Shown here piece by piece: positions 7,824 through 17,323 of a stretch of DNA of 64,000 bases. The stretch's first letter is position 1. Each line of letters begins with the position of its first letter. The DNA lies in the NCBI GenBank assembly GCA_018970725.1, contig JAGWVU010000003.1, positions 99,035-163,034 of the forward strand. The letters are read 5' to 3'. Source of the DNA: Verrucomicrobiota bacterium (GTDB lineage Bacteria > Verrucomicrobiota > Verrucomicrobiia > Verrucomicrobiales > DEV007). Below the pieces are notes generated by a model. The model did not search any database and was not told the origin of the DNA. It was given only the letters and a program-made list of their open reading frames with translations. Made by a program: the position numbers and the translations under genes.

Positions 7824-10694
7824 ATGCTCCGTTCCCGCCCAGAACCGCCCGTTTGGACCGCGCTGCTGGTCCCGGCCATCACGCTTTTCCTTGGACCGGA
7901 AGGGGGTATGGCGGCGGGTGAACCGGAAGCGGTCCCGGAATCGTCCCATCGTCCGGTGGTGGTGAACCAGCGGGTGGAGAAAGTGGTTCCCCGGGCGGAT
8001 CTGCCGGACGGTTACCGGTTGGAGGTGGCGGCGTCCGCCCCGTTGGTCATGCATCCGATTATGGGGTGCCTCGACGATCGGGGGCGGCTCTTCATCGGGG
8101 ACGCGGTTGGGGTGAACTGGAACAAGGCGCAACTCGAGGCCAACCCGCCGAACCGGGTGTTGTTGTTGGAAGACGCGGACGGGGATGGCGCCTACGACAA
8201 GAGCACCGTCTTTGCGGACGGGATGACCTTTCCGCAAGGGGCCCAGTGGTTGGATGGAAGCCTTTACGTCGGGTCGCCACCCGGAATCTGGAAGTTGACA
8301 GACCGGGACGGTGACGGCGTGGCGGAGGAACGCAAGATGATCGTGTCCGGCTTCGATTACACCGGCAACGCAGCGGACGTGCACGGACCGTTCCTGCATC
8401 CCGGAGGCCGGCTCTATTGGTGTCACGGGAGGAAGGGATACCGCGTGGTGGACGCGACCGGCAAGGTGACCCACGAGGGAGCCAGTTCCGGGATTTGGAG
8501 TGCGCGGCCGGATGGCACGGAGGTGCAGTGGCACTCCCTGCTGGCGGGGGACAATCCAGTGGAAGTGGATTTCACGCCGGACGGAGAAGTGATTGGGGTG
8601 CAGAACATTTATTACAGCCAACCGAGGGGAGACACCTTGGTGCATTGGTTGGCCGGGGGAGTTTACGAACGGCCGGACATGATGAAAGTCCTCCAAGGCC
8701 TGCCCCGGACGATGGAGCGGATGCCGGTGATCCACAACTTCGGGCACGTGGCGGTGAGCGGGTGTTGCTTTTGGAAGAGCTTTCCGGAAACGGGGATGGA
8801 TGGCGTCCTGCCCTTTCTCGTCACCCATTTCAACACGCAACGATTGGTCCGCATGGACTTGATCCCGGAGGGATCGAGTTTCCGGACCCGGGAGAACGAA
8901 TTCCTCAAGATTCACGACCCGGACGTCCATCTCACCGATGTCATCGAGGCGGCCGACGGATCCCTGTTGGTGTTGGATACCGGGGGATGGTTCCGCATCG
9001 GGTGTCCCTCCAGTTTGATGGCCAAACCGGATCTGCTCGGAGCGGTTTACCGCATCCGTCCTTCGAAGCCGGTCAAGCCCGGATTCCGGGAGGCCTGGCG
9101 CGCCGCGTGGAAACCGCCAGGGGATTCACCGGGAAGCTGGCTGGCCGGATTGGCGGATGGAGAACCCCGGAGCAAGCTCCGGACCCTCGCCGCATTGGCC
9201 AGGAGCAACATCCGGGATGAGGCGGTTTCGCGCCGGATGCTGGCACTCTTCGCCGAGCCCTCCGACGCATCCCTCGAGCACGCCTTGATCTTCGCCGCCC
9301 GGCAGTGGCGCCTCGTGGACACGGTGGAGGAAGTGCAAGCGGGGGCGACTCCGCTGGCCTTGCGACGGCTCCTCACCGCATTCCAATCCGACGACCCGGC
9401 CCGGCAGGAAGCGGTCCGGGAAATCGCGCGGGGGAATCTGGAGTCGCCGGATGCGGCCTTGGCGCAAACCGCCTTGCGGGTGGCAGGCACCGATCCGGAA
9501 ACCGTGGGCCGGCTGTTGGGATGGCTTAGGGAGAGCGGCGTTTCTCCGGTCCGCTTGACCGCGATCCGCAGCCTCAGCGATGCCGGGACCGACGAACTGC
9601 TCACCGCGATGCTCTCGCATCCGGCGGCGGAGGTGCGCCGGTCCGGCTGGGAGTCCCTTGCCATGCGCCAGACCGTGTCGGCCCGGGAGGAGTGGATGGC
9701 GCCCTTGCGGCAGGCGTTGTCGGGTGCCGGTGCTCCTTCTCCGGTCCTTCTGGACGCGATCAAGAAGGTGAGATCGGCGGGTTTCGACCCCCGGCTCCAA
9801 GAGATTTCCAACGATCCGTCGCAGCCCACGGCGTTGCGTCTCAGGGCGTTGGACGCGATGCAAGCCCGGACGATGAGCCCGGCGATTTTCGATCTGCTGA
9901 CGCACGTCCTCTCTCGGGATCCATCGCCCTCCGCGCGGATTCAAGCGGCCACGATGTTGGGGAATGGCGGTCTCACGAGGGAGCAGTTGACCTCCCTGGC
10001 ACCGGCATTGGCCGGGGTCGGGCCGATTGAACTCAAGGAACTCGTGCGGTTGGTCCGCTCCGTGAAGGATCCGGGGATTGCCCGTTTGCTCGCGATCGAG
10101 ATGGCGCAAAACCCGGCGTTGGGCAGTCAGCAGGAAAGTGTCTACCGCACCCTCTTCAGCACCCAGGCGCCGGAGTTGATCGAGACCATCATCCTCCCTG
10201 CTTTGCGGCGGGCGGAGGACGGGACCGATCTCATGAAGCGTCGTTTGGGGCCTCTTGCCGACCGGGTGCGGGCCGTGGGGAATGCCGCGGCGGGGCGGCT
10301 TCATCTGGAGGCCGGCAAAGGGACTTGCACGGCTTGTCACAAGATCGGGTCCACTGGCCGGGCGATCGGGCCGGACCTTTCCAAAATCGGAGCCATCCGG
10401 ACCGAGCGTGACCTGCTGGAGAGCATTCTCTTCCCGAGCCACACCCTGGCCCGGGATTACGAGGCGCACGTGGTCGAAACCACCGGTGGGGAGACGCTCG
10501 CCGGAGTGATTCGCAGCCACACGGCCGAAGGTTTGCTCCTTGTGGACGCCTCGGGGCAGGAGCGAAACGTAAACCATGGTCAAATCCTCTCCAATACCGT
10601 CCTGCCCGTCAGCCTGATGCCGATGGGCCTCGATGCCACGATGAGCGAGCAAGAATTGATCGACATCGTGGCCGCCCTCCGATCCATGAAATGA
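7824..10694 (+). CDS. PVC-type propeller-HEAT-cytochrome c protein 1
   Basis: About 956 residues from the ATG at 7824, which begins just before a hydrophobic export segment; an in-frame extension back to 7620 lacks signal character. Residues ~45-410 form a beta-propeller of the membrane-bound dehydrogenase / L-sorbosone-dehydrogenase-like type, with repeated DGDGxxD motifs. Residues ~420-800 are alpha-helical HEAT-like repeats. The C-terminus is a c-type haem domain, CTACHK with Cys835, Cys838 and His839, and a downstream Met that may be the sixth ligand. Such proteins are confined mostly to Planctomycetota and Verrucomicrobiota and are thought to act in periplasmic oxidation during carbohydrate breakdown (inference). 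The stop overlaps the next start by ATGA, implying translational coupling. Confidence 0.85.
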   Translation: MLRSRPEPPVWTALLVPAITLFLGPEGGMAAGEPEAVPESSHRPVVVNQRVEKVVPRADLPDGYRLEVAASAPLVMHPIMGCLDDRGRLFIGDAVGVNWNKAQLEANPPNRVLLLEDADGDGAYDKSTVFADGMTFPQGAQWLDGSLYVGSPPGIWKLTDRDGDGVAEERKMIVSGFDYTGNAADVHGPFLHPGGRLYWCHGRKGYRVVDATGKVTHEGASSGIWSARPDGTEVQWHSLLAGDNPVEVDFTPDGEVIGVQNIYYSQPRGDTLVHWLAGGVYERPDMMKVLQGLPRTMERMPVIHNFGHVAVSGCCFWKSFPETGMDGVLPFLVTHFNTQRLVRMDLIPEGSSFRTRENEFLKIHDPDVHLTDVIEAADGSLLVLDTGGWFRIGCPSSLMAKPDLLGAVYRIRPSKPVKPGFREAWRAAWKPPGDSPGSWLAGLADGEPRSKLRTLAALARSNIRDEAVSRRMLALFAEPSDASLEHALIFAARQWRLVDTVEEVQAGATPLALRRLLTAFQSDDPARQEAVREIARGNLESPDAALAQTALRVAGTDPETVGRLLGWLRESGVSPVRLTAIRSLSDAGTDELLTAMLSHPAAEVRRSGWESLAMRQTVSAREEWMAPLRQALSGAGAPSPVLLDAIKKVRSAGFDPRLQEISNDPSQPTALRLRALDAMQARTMSPAIFDLLTHVLSRDPSPSARIQAATMLGNGGLTREQLTSLAPALAGVGPIELKELVRLVRSVKDPGIARLLAIEMAQNPALGSQQESVYRTLFSTQAPELIETIILPALRRAEDGTDLMKRRLGPLADRVRAVGNAAAGRLHLEAGKGTCTACHKIGSTGRAIGPDLSKIGAIRTERDLLESILFPSHTLARDYEAHVVETTGGETLAGVIRSHTAEGLLLVDASGQERNVNHGQILSNTVLPVSLMPMGLDATMSEQELIDIVAALRSMK

Positions 10695-13669
10695 AAGCGA
10701 TATCCCATCTCCTGATTTTGGTTGGAATCGGCGCCGCCCCGGCTGCCGACTCTTTGGTTTCGAAGACCACTTACTCCGAGGCCTATGGAAAAACCAAGCA
10801 TGACGTGACCGTTGATCCGGCCAAGGACCTCCCGCATTACCCGGCCGTGCCGGTGGCGGAAGCGGTCTCCACTTGGAAGGTCAAGCCGGGCTTCTTCCTG
10901 CAACTGGCCGCCAATGAACCGCAGGTCAGGGATCCCGTGGCCCTCTGTTTTGATGAACGGGGCCGGATGTTCGTCTGCGAGATGATCGATTATTCGGAGA
11001 TGCGCGATGTTTCGCCCCATCTCGGGCGGATTTCGGTGTTGGAGGATCGCGACGGAGATGGTGTGCACGAGACTTCGCAGGTCTTCGCCGATGATCTCCC
11101 CTGGCCGACCGGTCTGATTTGGGCCAATGGCGGGCTCTACGTGGGGGCCACGCCGGACATCTGGCGGCTAGAAGACAAGGACGGGGATGGCTGGGCCGAG
11201 GTGCGGACGCGGGCGTTCACCGGATTTGGAACCGGTCTCAAGCGGTTAAACGTGCAGGGCTTGCTCAACAGCTTTCAGTGGGGGCAGGACAACCGGGTTC
11301 ACGTGTTGGCCGGCGGAGGAAACCGGGGGCTGGTCACCTCCCCGCTGCGTCCCGAACTGCCCGGGCAGGAACTGGGAGGAAATGATTTTTGGTTCGATCC
11401 GCGAACCCATGAGTTCGGACTTGAGGCGGGCGGAGCCCAATATGGGATGAGCTTCGACGATTACGGCCGGAAGTTCGGTTGTTCCAATTCCGACCACTTG
11501 CAGTATTGGGTCCACCCGGGTGGTGGCTCCGGCCTGCCGTCGGCCCGGCAGAGCATCGCGGTGGATGGCGGGGCCGCGGAGGTCTTCCGGCTCAGTCCGG
11601 ATGAACCGTGGCGCATCATCCGGACCCGGTGGCGGATCGCCGGAACCGTGCCGGGAACGGTTGAGGGGGGCGGCCGGGTCAGCGGTTACTTCACCGGGGC
11701 CACGGGCACCACGATCTACCGTGGGGATGCGTATGGTCCCGGCTTCGTCAACAACAGCTTCACCGGGGATGCCGGAGGTCAGTTGATCCACCGCAAGATC
11801 ATCCGTCCCGCGGCGGACGGCGTCAGTCTTACGGGTGAACGGCCGGAGGATGAGCGTGGGATGGAATTTGCCGCGAGCCGGGATACCTGGGTGCGGGTGG
11901 TGAACTTCGCCAACGCGCCGGATGGCTGTCTCCATGTCTGCGATATGTATCGCGAAGTGATCGAGCATCCGTGGAGCATTCCGGATGAGATCAAGCGCCA
12001 TCTGGACCTCAATCACGGAAACGATCGCGGAAGGATTTACCGGATTGTCCCTGCCGGAGGGGCCCCGCGGATCGGTCAGTCCGTGAACCTGGCGGGCGCA
12101 ACTCCCGCCGAACTGGTGGCCCTTCTGGAACATCCCAATGGATGGCATCGCGACACCGCGCACCGGCTCTTGTTCGAGCGTCAGGATGCGACGGTGGTTC
12201 CCGCCTTGGAATCCCTCTTGGAGAAGGGCGGGCCGGCGGCCAAACTGCATGCGCTCGGGGTGTTGCATGGTCTCGGCGGTCTCCGGGAAACGGCGTTGCT
12301 TACTGCCCTCGGGGATGAGGAGCCGCTGGTCCGCGAACGTGCGATCGAGTTGGCCGCCCTCCTCCCGCAACCCGGGGAAGCGTTGCAGGCTCAATTGACT
12401 TCCCTCGCCGCCGATGCGTCCCCCCGGGTGCGCTTTCAACTGGTTCTCGCGCTTCGTTCCTGGCCGTCCCGCGAGGTCTTGCTGCAGCTGGCGCTTCGTG
12501 ACCACGCGCACCCGTGGATCGCTCCCGCGATTCTCAGCCATGACCCGGGAGACCTTTCGCGGCTTCTGTTGGATCCGTTCACCAAGGATCCTAGCCTGGC
12601 GGCGGAGGCCGCGCCGTTCGTCGCTCGTTTGTGCGAAGTTTGTGCCGCCACGGAACCGGAGAAGTTGATTTCCTTTCTCGCCCAAGGCGAACCCAACCCG
12701 CTCTGGATGAAAGGGTTTGGCGAGGGCTTGCGCCGGGCCAAGCGGTCCCTCAAGGAGGTGGATCGGAAGAAGAAACTGGCCGGGGTGTTCGCCGCCGCCG
12801 CCCAGCGGGCGCTCGATCCCAACGCCTCCGTCAGCATAAGGACGGGGGCTCTGGAGATTCTTGGGATGGCTCCCGACGAGGTCTGGCGCCAACCGGTGGA
12901 ATCGGCGTTGGCCGACCGCAAATGTCCGGAGATCCAGGGTGCGGCCTTGAATCTTCTGGCCAGCCGATCCGGTGGGGAAGCCGTCCGGATGGTCGTCGGG
13001 CACTGGGGGGATTACGAAGCCGCCGGGACCCGGGTTGCGGCAATCGATTGGTTGATGAGTCGGGCGGATCGCCTGCCGGCGCTGCTGGAGGCCGTGGAGA
13101 AGGGGGTGATCCCCGGTGAAGCCTTCAGCGCGGGCCAGTTGCAAGCCGTGTTGCGCCATGCGGATGCCAACTTGGCGGGCCGGGCCCGGCTGGCACTTGC
13201 GGCATGGATTCCTCCCTCGCGCGCGGAGGTCATCTCAAAGTATGGCGAGTCGGTCCTTGCCAAAGGGGATTTCGCCAAGGGCAAGGCGCACTTCCAACAG
13301 CGCTGCCTGACGTGTCATCGGGCGGCAGGAGAGGGGTTTCAGGTCGGGCCCGACCTGGTTACGGTGAAGACCAAGGGACGCGAGGCGTTGCTCACGGCCA
13401 TTTTGGATCCCGGCAAGGAAGTGGCCGCGCAGTATGTCTTTTACACCGTCAATACCAAGGAGGGGGAAACGGTCGCGGGATTGATCACGGAGGATCAAGC
13501 CAAGACCATGACCCTGCGGATGCCCGGTGGCTTGGAGCGAACCCTGGAGCGCTCGGCCATCAAAGGAAGTTCGTCGGTCGGCTCGAGCCTCATGCCGGAA
13601 GGGCTCGAAGCCGGGATGACGCCACAGGACATGGCGGATCTCCTCACGTTCATCGAACAGCTTCCATGA
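10691..13669 (+). CDS. PVC-type propeller-HEAT-cytochrome c protein 2
   Basis: 992 residues, with a short signal peptide (residues 1-19), a propeller domain (~60-450, including EDRDGDGVHE and EDKDGDGWAE), a HEAT-repeat middle (~455-840) and a C-terminal c-type haem domain, CLTCHR with Cys872, Cys875 and His876 followed by GPDL. Its architecture parallels its upstream neighbour, but local sequence is well diverged, so this looks like an old duplication or a functional pair. It begins inside the stop codon of the upstream gene (ATGA) and ends in the same way with the ceramidase-like gene, so three products are probably made from one message. The substrate is unknown. Confidence 0.85.
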   Translation: MKAISHLLILVGIGAAPAADSLVSKTTYSEAYGKTKHDVTVDPAKDLPHYPAVPVAEAVSTWKVKPGFFLQLAANEPQVRDPVALCFDERGRMFVCEMIDYSEMRDVSPHLGRISVLEDRDGDGVHETSQVFADDLPWPTGLIWANGGLYVGATPDIWRLEDKDGDGWAEVRTRAFTGFGTGLKRLNVQGLLNSFQWGQDNRVHVLAGGGNRGLVTSPLRPELPGQELGGNDFWFDPRTHEFGLEAGGAQYGMSFDDYGRKFGCSNSDHLQYWVHPGGGSGLPSARQSIAVDGGAAEVFRLSPDEPWRIIRTRWRIAGTVPGTVEGGGRVSGYFTGATGTTIYRGDAYGPGFVNNSFTGDAGGQLIHRKIIRPAADGVSLTGERPEDERGMEFAASRDTWVRVVNFANAPDGCLHVCDMYREVIEHPWSIPDEIKRHLDLNHGNDRGRIYRIVPAGGAPRIGQSVNLAGATPAELVALLEHPNGWHRDTAHRLLFERQDATVVPALESLLEKGGPAAKLHALGVLHGLGGLRETALLTALGDEEPLVRERAIELAALLPQPGEALQAQLTSLAADASPRVRFQLVLALRSWPSREVLLQLALRDHAHPWIAPAILSHDPGDLSRLLLDPFTKDPSLAAEAAPFVARLCEVCAATEPEKLISFLAQGEPNPLWMKGFGEGLRRAKRSLKEVDRKKKLAGVFAAAAQRALDPNASVSIRTGALEILGMAPDEVWRQPVESALADRKCPEIQGAALNLLASRSGGEAVRMVVGHWGDYEAAGTRVAAIDWLMSRADRLPALLEAVEKGVIPGEAFSAGQLQAVLRHADANLAGRARLALAAWIPPSRAEVISKYGESVLAKGDFAKGKAHFQQRCLTCHRAAGEGFQVGPDLVTVKTKGREALLTAILDPGKEVAAQYVFYTVNTKEGETVAGLITEDQAKTMTLRMPGGLERTLERSAIKGSSSVGSSLMPEGLEAGMTPQDMADLLTFIEQLP

Positions 13670-15057
13670 AACCGGGGCTCATGTGGCTCGCCTGCCTGCT
13701 CGCGGGAGTCCTGCTGACGGATACCCGGGCGGGTTGGCAGGTCGGGGTGGCCAAAGCGGATATCACGCCCACGGAGCCCGTGCCCCTGGCCGGTTACAGT
13801 GGCGCGGCGCGGATGCACGTCCGCACCGATCATCCCATCTGGCTCAAGGCCCTGGCGATCCGTCCGGACGATGGGCCGCTTGCCGTTCTGGTGACGGCGG
13901 ATCTGGTGGGGCTGAGCACGCGGATGGTGGAGCGGATCGTCAGGGACGCCGCCGCCCGGGGCGTTTCCCGCGCGGGCCTCGTGTTGAACTCCTCGCACAA
14001 CCACAGCTGCCCGGTGACGGAGGACGTCCTCTGGCTCTACTATGAATTCACCGCGGAGCAGACCGCCGCCTGTGAGCGCTACACGGAACGGGTTTACTCT
14101 CAATACGACGCCGTGATTGCCGGGGCCATCGCGGACCTGGGACCGGCGGAGCTGTCGTTTGGCCAGGGGCTGGCCGGGGTCGCGGTGAATCGGCGCCGTG
14201 CGCGGGGCCCGGGAACGCGCCAGTTCGGCGGGCAGGTGGATCAGGATGTCCCGGTCATTGTGGCGCGGTCAGGCGACAAGTTGAGGGCGGTGGTTTTCGG
14301 GTATTCCTGCCATACCACCGCCTTGGGTGGGTTGAGTGTCAATGGGGATTATGCGGGGTTCGCCCAGCTCGAACTGGAGGAACGGTATCCGGAAGCCGTG
14401 GCCTTGTTTGTGCAGAATTGTGGAGGGGACGCGAACCCGTTGCCACGGATCCGGGGGAACGATCCGGGGGCGGACGCGGCCGCCCTCGCCCTGGCAGCGA
14501 ACTACGGACGTATTCTGGCAGAGGCGGTGAGCCAGACCCTGACGGCACCGCTGCGTCCTCTCCCCGCCACGTTGAGTTTGGCGATGGGCGGCACGAAACT
14601 GGCCTTGGAGCCCGGGTTGCCTCTGGAGGAACTGAGGGAACGGGTCCCGCAAATGAGCGGTCTTCCCAAGCGGGCTTTCAACCACTTCATCCGGCAATAT
14701 GAGACGGAGGGAGGGTTGCCTGGGGAAGTGGAGTATCCAATCCAGGTCTGGCGCTTCGGGCCGGAACTTACGTTCATCGCCCTGACCGGGGAAACGGTGG
14801 TCGACTACAGCCTCCAGTTGAAGGCCCGGTATGGATGGGAATCGACCTGGGTCTGCGGTTACAACAACGACCTCCTGAGTTACATTCCGTCGCGGCGCGT
14901 CCTCCGGGAAGGTGGCTACGAAGGAATCACCGGGATGTATGAATACGGACACCGGGCGCCTTACACCGATGACGTGGAGCAGAGGATCCTCACCGAGGTG
15001 GACCGATTGATCAGGGGGCCCGCCCCGCCGTCGGGAGGCGGAGCGGGCGGTCAGTGA
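13666..15057 (+). CDS. Ceramidase-like (neutral/alkaline non-lysosomal ceramidase N-terminal fold) exported protein
   Basis: 463 residues. The ATG at 13666 overlaps the preceding stop and opens a signal peptide (LMWLACLLAGVLL). The family start GWQVGVAKADITP is clear, as is the zinc-ligand-like segment NSSHNHSCP. At the place where true neutral ceramidases have GDVSPN with the catalytic Ser, this protein has GGDANP, so the nucleophile appears to be missing. It is also shorter than ceramidases, which usually exceed 650 residues. It is common in PVC genomes; the reaction is unknown and the name should not be taken as activity. It is the third member of the coupled unit 7824-15057. Confidence 0.8.
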   Translation: MKPGLMWLACLLAGVLLTDTRAGWQVGVAKADITPTEPVPLAGYSGAARMHVRTDHPIWLKALAIRPDDGPLAVLVTADLVGLSTRMVERIVRDAAARGVSRAGLVLNSSHNHSCPVTEDVLWLYYEFTAEQTAACERYTERVYSQYDAVIAGAIADLGPAELSFGQGLAGVAVNRRRARGPGTRQFGGQVDQDVPVIVARSGDKLRAVVFGYSCHTTALGGLSVNGDYAGFAQLELEERYPEAVALFVQNCGGDANPLPRIRGNDPGADAAALALAANYGRILAEAVSQTLTAPLRPLPATLSLAMGGTKLALEPGLPLEELRERVPQMSGLPKRAFNHFIRQYETEGGLPGEVEYPIQVWRFGPELTFIALTGETVVDYSLQLKARYGWESTWVCGYNNDLLSYIPSRRVLREGGYEGITGMYEYGHRAPYTDDVEQRILTEVDRLIRGPAPPSGGGAGGQ

Positions 15058-15064
15058 TTGCCGA

Positions 15065-16093
15065 TCAGTTCCAGCCGGCGGTTTCCCGCACCTTGAGCAT
15101 GGTCGCCAGAATGGTGTTCCATGTCTGTTGGGTCTCAAGGGTGGCGTTGGGGAACATGCAGCCGTCCCAGCAAATGTGCCGGATGCCGCGGGCTGGGGCG
15201 TCCTTGAGCCAGTAGGATGAACATTTGACGATGTCCAGCTTCCCATTCGGATCGTCCGCCGGGCAATGTTTTCCGGTCTTGTCGTGGGACCCGGCGCCTT
15301 TGACCTGGCCATCGTTCTGGGCGACGTGGAAGTCGATCGTCCAAGGGCGGAGGGCGTCGGTCATTCGGGCGTAGGCATCCCAGAATTCGGCCTCGCTGTA
15401 GTTCGGGGAAAGCAGGGCCTGCTCGGGGGCGTTGTAACCCAGTAGGTAAAGGTAGGTGTGAGCCAGATCCGCCTGAAAGCCGACCGTCTGGGGACGACCG
15501 ACTTCCTCGAGGGTATTGAGCATGCTCTTCCAGCCGTGCATGCCTGCCCAGCAGATTTCGCCTTCAGCCGCGAGACGTTCGCCGAAGTCCTCGGCCACCT
15601 TTGCCGCTTCCCGGAAGGTGAGGGCGATCTTCTTGGTGTTGCCGGTGGGATTGCCGGCCCAATGGGCGGGGCTGTCCGCGGAGTCGATCCGGATGACGCC
15701 ATACTGCCGCACGCCGTGCTCGTTGAAGACCTTGGCAATGCGGCAGGCTTTCTTCACCGCCGCGATGAACTTGGTGCGTTGCTCGGCATTGCCCATGGCG
15801 GAATCACCGACCGTGCCGGGCCAAACCGGTGCGACGAGCGACCCGATCTTGAGACCCTTGGCCGCGACCATGTCGGCAATGCGGCGCAGTTCGGCGTCGC
15901 TCGCGTCCGGGTCGGTGTGGGGGAAGAACAGGAAGTAATCGATGCCATCGAATCGGGCTCCGTTGACAGTCGCATTGGCGGTGAGATCGAGCATGCGCTC
16001 GAGGCTGATCGGGGGTTCTTGACCCTCGCCGGTGCCCTTGCCGACGAGGCCGGGCCACATGGCATTGTGCAGTTGCGGTGCGGTGTGAGACAT
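15065..16093 (-). CDS. Sugar phosphate isomerase/epimerase-like TIM barrel protein
   Basis: 342 residues from the ATG at 16093, the start of a conserved-looking N-terminus ([12 protein letters not shown]). A GTG at 16207 would add a 38-residue Pro/Ala-rich extension and cannot be excluded. The fold is the xylose-isomerase-like AP-endonuclease-2 barrel: acidic and histidine residues suited to metal binding occur in [36 protein letters not shown] and DFHVAQND. Substrates of this family range widely (sugars, inosose, hydroxypyruvate). It lies downstream of the LsrF-like aldolase on the same strand, which suggests joint expression and a sugar or sugar-phosphate role. Confidence 0.75.
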   Translation of the reverse strand: MSHTAPQLHNAMWPGLVGKGTGEGQEPPISLERMLDLTANATVNGARFDGIDYFLFFPHTDPDASDAELRRIADMVAAKGLKIGSLVAPVWPGTVGDSAMGNAEQRTKFIAAVKKACRIAKVFNEHGVRQYGVIRIDSADSPAHWAGNPTGNTKKIALTFREAAKVAEDFGERLAAEGEICWAGMHGWKSMLNTLEEVGRPQTVGFQADLAHTYLYLLGYNAPEQALLSPNYSEAEFWDAYARMTDALRPWTIDFHVAQNDGQVKGAGSHDKTGKHCPADDPNGKLDIVKCSSYWLKDAPARGIRHICWDGCMFPNATLETQQTWNTILATMLKVRETAGWN

Positions 16094-16219
16094 GTTTGGA
16101 TTGGGGGTGGGGGATGAGTCAGGCGAGGCGCCAACCGGTTGGGCGGGAGCGGCCGCGGGGAGCGGCCGTCCCTTGCCAAACCATTTGCGCAGGGCGTCTT
16201 GGATCACCTCGTGATGGGG

Positions 16220-17194
16220 TCAGGAGGCGGCGCCCGCCTTGAGATCTTGATAGAGTTGGAAGGCTTCACCGGGTTTGAGACCTTCGTGGACCACGCCCCG
16301 GACGGCTTTCATCATGGCGACGGGTGCGTCCGACTGAAAAATGTTCCGGCCCATGTCGACCCCGGAAGCCCCTTGCTCACAGGCGTCGTAGGCCATCTTG
16401 AGGGCGTCGAGCTCGGGACGCTTTTTGCCTCCGGCGATCACGATGGGAACCGGACAACAGCTGGTGATGGTCTCAAAGTCCTCGTCCGTGTGGTAGCACT
16501 TCACGATGTGGGCCCCGAGTTCCGCCATGATGCGGGTGGCGAGGCGGAAATACTGGGCGTTGCGTGCCATGGCGCGCCCCACGGCGACCACGCCCATCAC
16601 GGCGATGCCGTAGCGGTTGGCGTGATCCACGAGGTCGGTGAGGTTCTTCAGGGATTGCCGCTCGTAGGCGCTGCCGATGAAGACCTGAACGGCGAGGACG
16701 CTGGCGTTGAGGCGGATCGCTTCCTCGATGCTGCAGGCGAGACTTTCGTTGGAGAGTGGTTCGAACCCGGGACGCTGGAGTTTGAAGGCGCGCTTGGACT
16801 CGCCTTCACCAACCTCACCCTCCCATTCTTCCATCGGGCTGACCATGGAAGTTCCGCCGGAAGCGCGCAAGGCGATGGCCTTTTGGGTCGAGGCCGGAAT
16901 GACGGAACGCTGGATGCCGCGGGTCAGCATCAGACAGTCACAGTAGGGCTCCAGGGGGAGGATGGTCTGGTCGACCCGCTCCAGACCGGTGGTGGGCCCC
17001 TGGAAATATCCGTGGTCGAACGCCAGCATGATGGTGCGGCCGTTCTTCGGGTTGAAAACCTTGGAAAGGCGGTTCTTCATACCCCAGTCGTATTGGTGGG
17101 ATCCCTTGAGGAAGAAGCCGGGAGCCTCCTGGGGGACGTGGGTGAAGTATTCTTTATCCTTCTTTTCCTGCTTGGTTCCGTCGATATCAGCCAT
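16220..17194 (-). CDS. Class I DeoC/LacD/LsrF-family aldolase or thiolase
   Basis: 324 residues from the ATG at 17194. The core motif LAFDHGYFQGP (residues 57-67) and the Schiff-base segment HIVKCYHT with Lys232 match LsrF/fructose-bisphosphate aldolase class I (archaeal type). The C-terminal half carries the phosphate-binding GGKK and the GVDMGRNIFQ motif. LsrF acts on phospho-AI-2, but no lsr transporter, kinase or regulator is near. A sugar-phosphate aldolase role is just as likely, given the isomerase downstream and the pentose-phosphate epimerase nearby. Divergent from the phosphodiesterase gene. Confidence 0.8.
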   Translation of the reverse strand: MADIDGTKQEKKDKEYFTHVPQEAPGFFLKGSHQYDWGMKNRLSKVFNPKNGRTIMLAFDHGYFQGPTTGLERVDQTILPLEPYCDCLMLTRGIQRSVIPASTQKAIALRASGGTSMVSPMEEWEGEVGEGESKRAFKLQRPGFEPLSNESLACSIEEAIRLNASVLAVQVFIGSAYERQSLKNLTDLVDHANRYGIAVMGVVAVGRAMARNAQYFRLATRIMAELGAHIVKCYHTDEDFETITSCCPVPIVIAGGKKRPELDALKMAYDACEQGASGVDMGRNIFQSDAPVAMMKAVRGVVHEGLKPGEAFQLYQDLKAGAAS

Positions 17195-17323
17195 GTCTGG
17201 GTATTCTGGGTTCGTGCTAAATTCCCCGCCACTCTTGACTCGTTCCGGGGGCCCGGTCAAGGACGCGTTGCGCCCACCGCACATTCGGGTTGCCTCCCGG
17301 GAGGTCGTGCTTCACGCTGCCCC

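Noticed and set aside
16094-16207. GTG-started N-terminal extension of the TIM-barrel gene
   Set aside because: The added 38 residues are Pro/Ala-rich and the family-like N-terminus starts at 16093; kept only as an alternative start.
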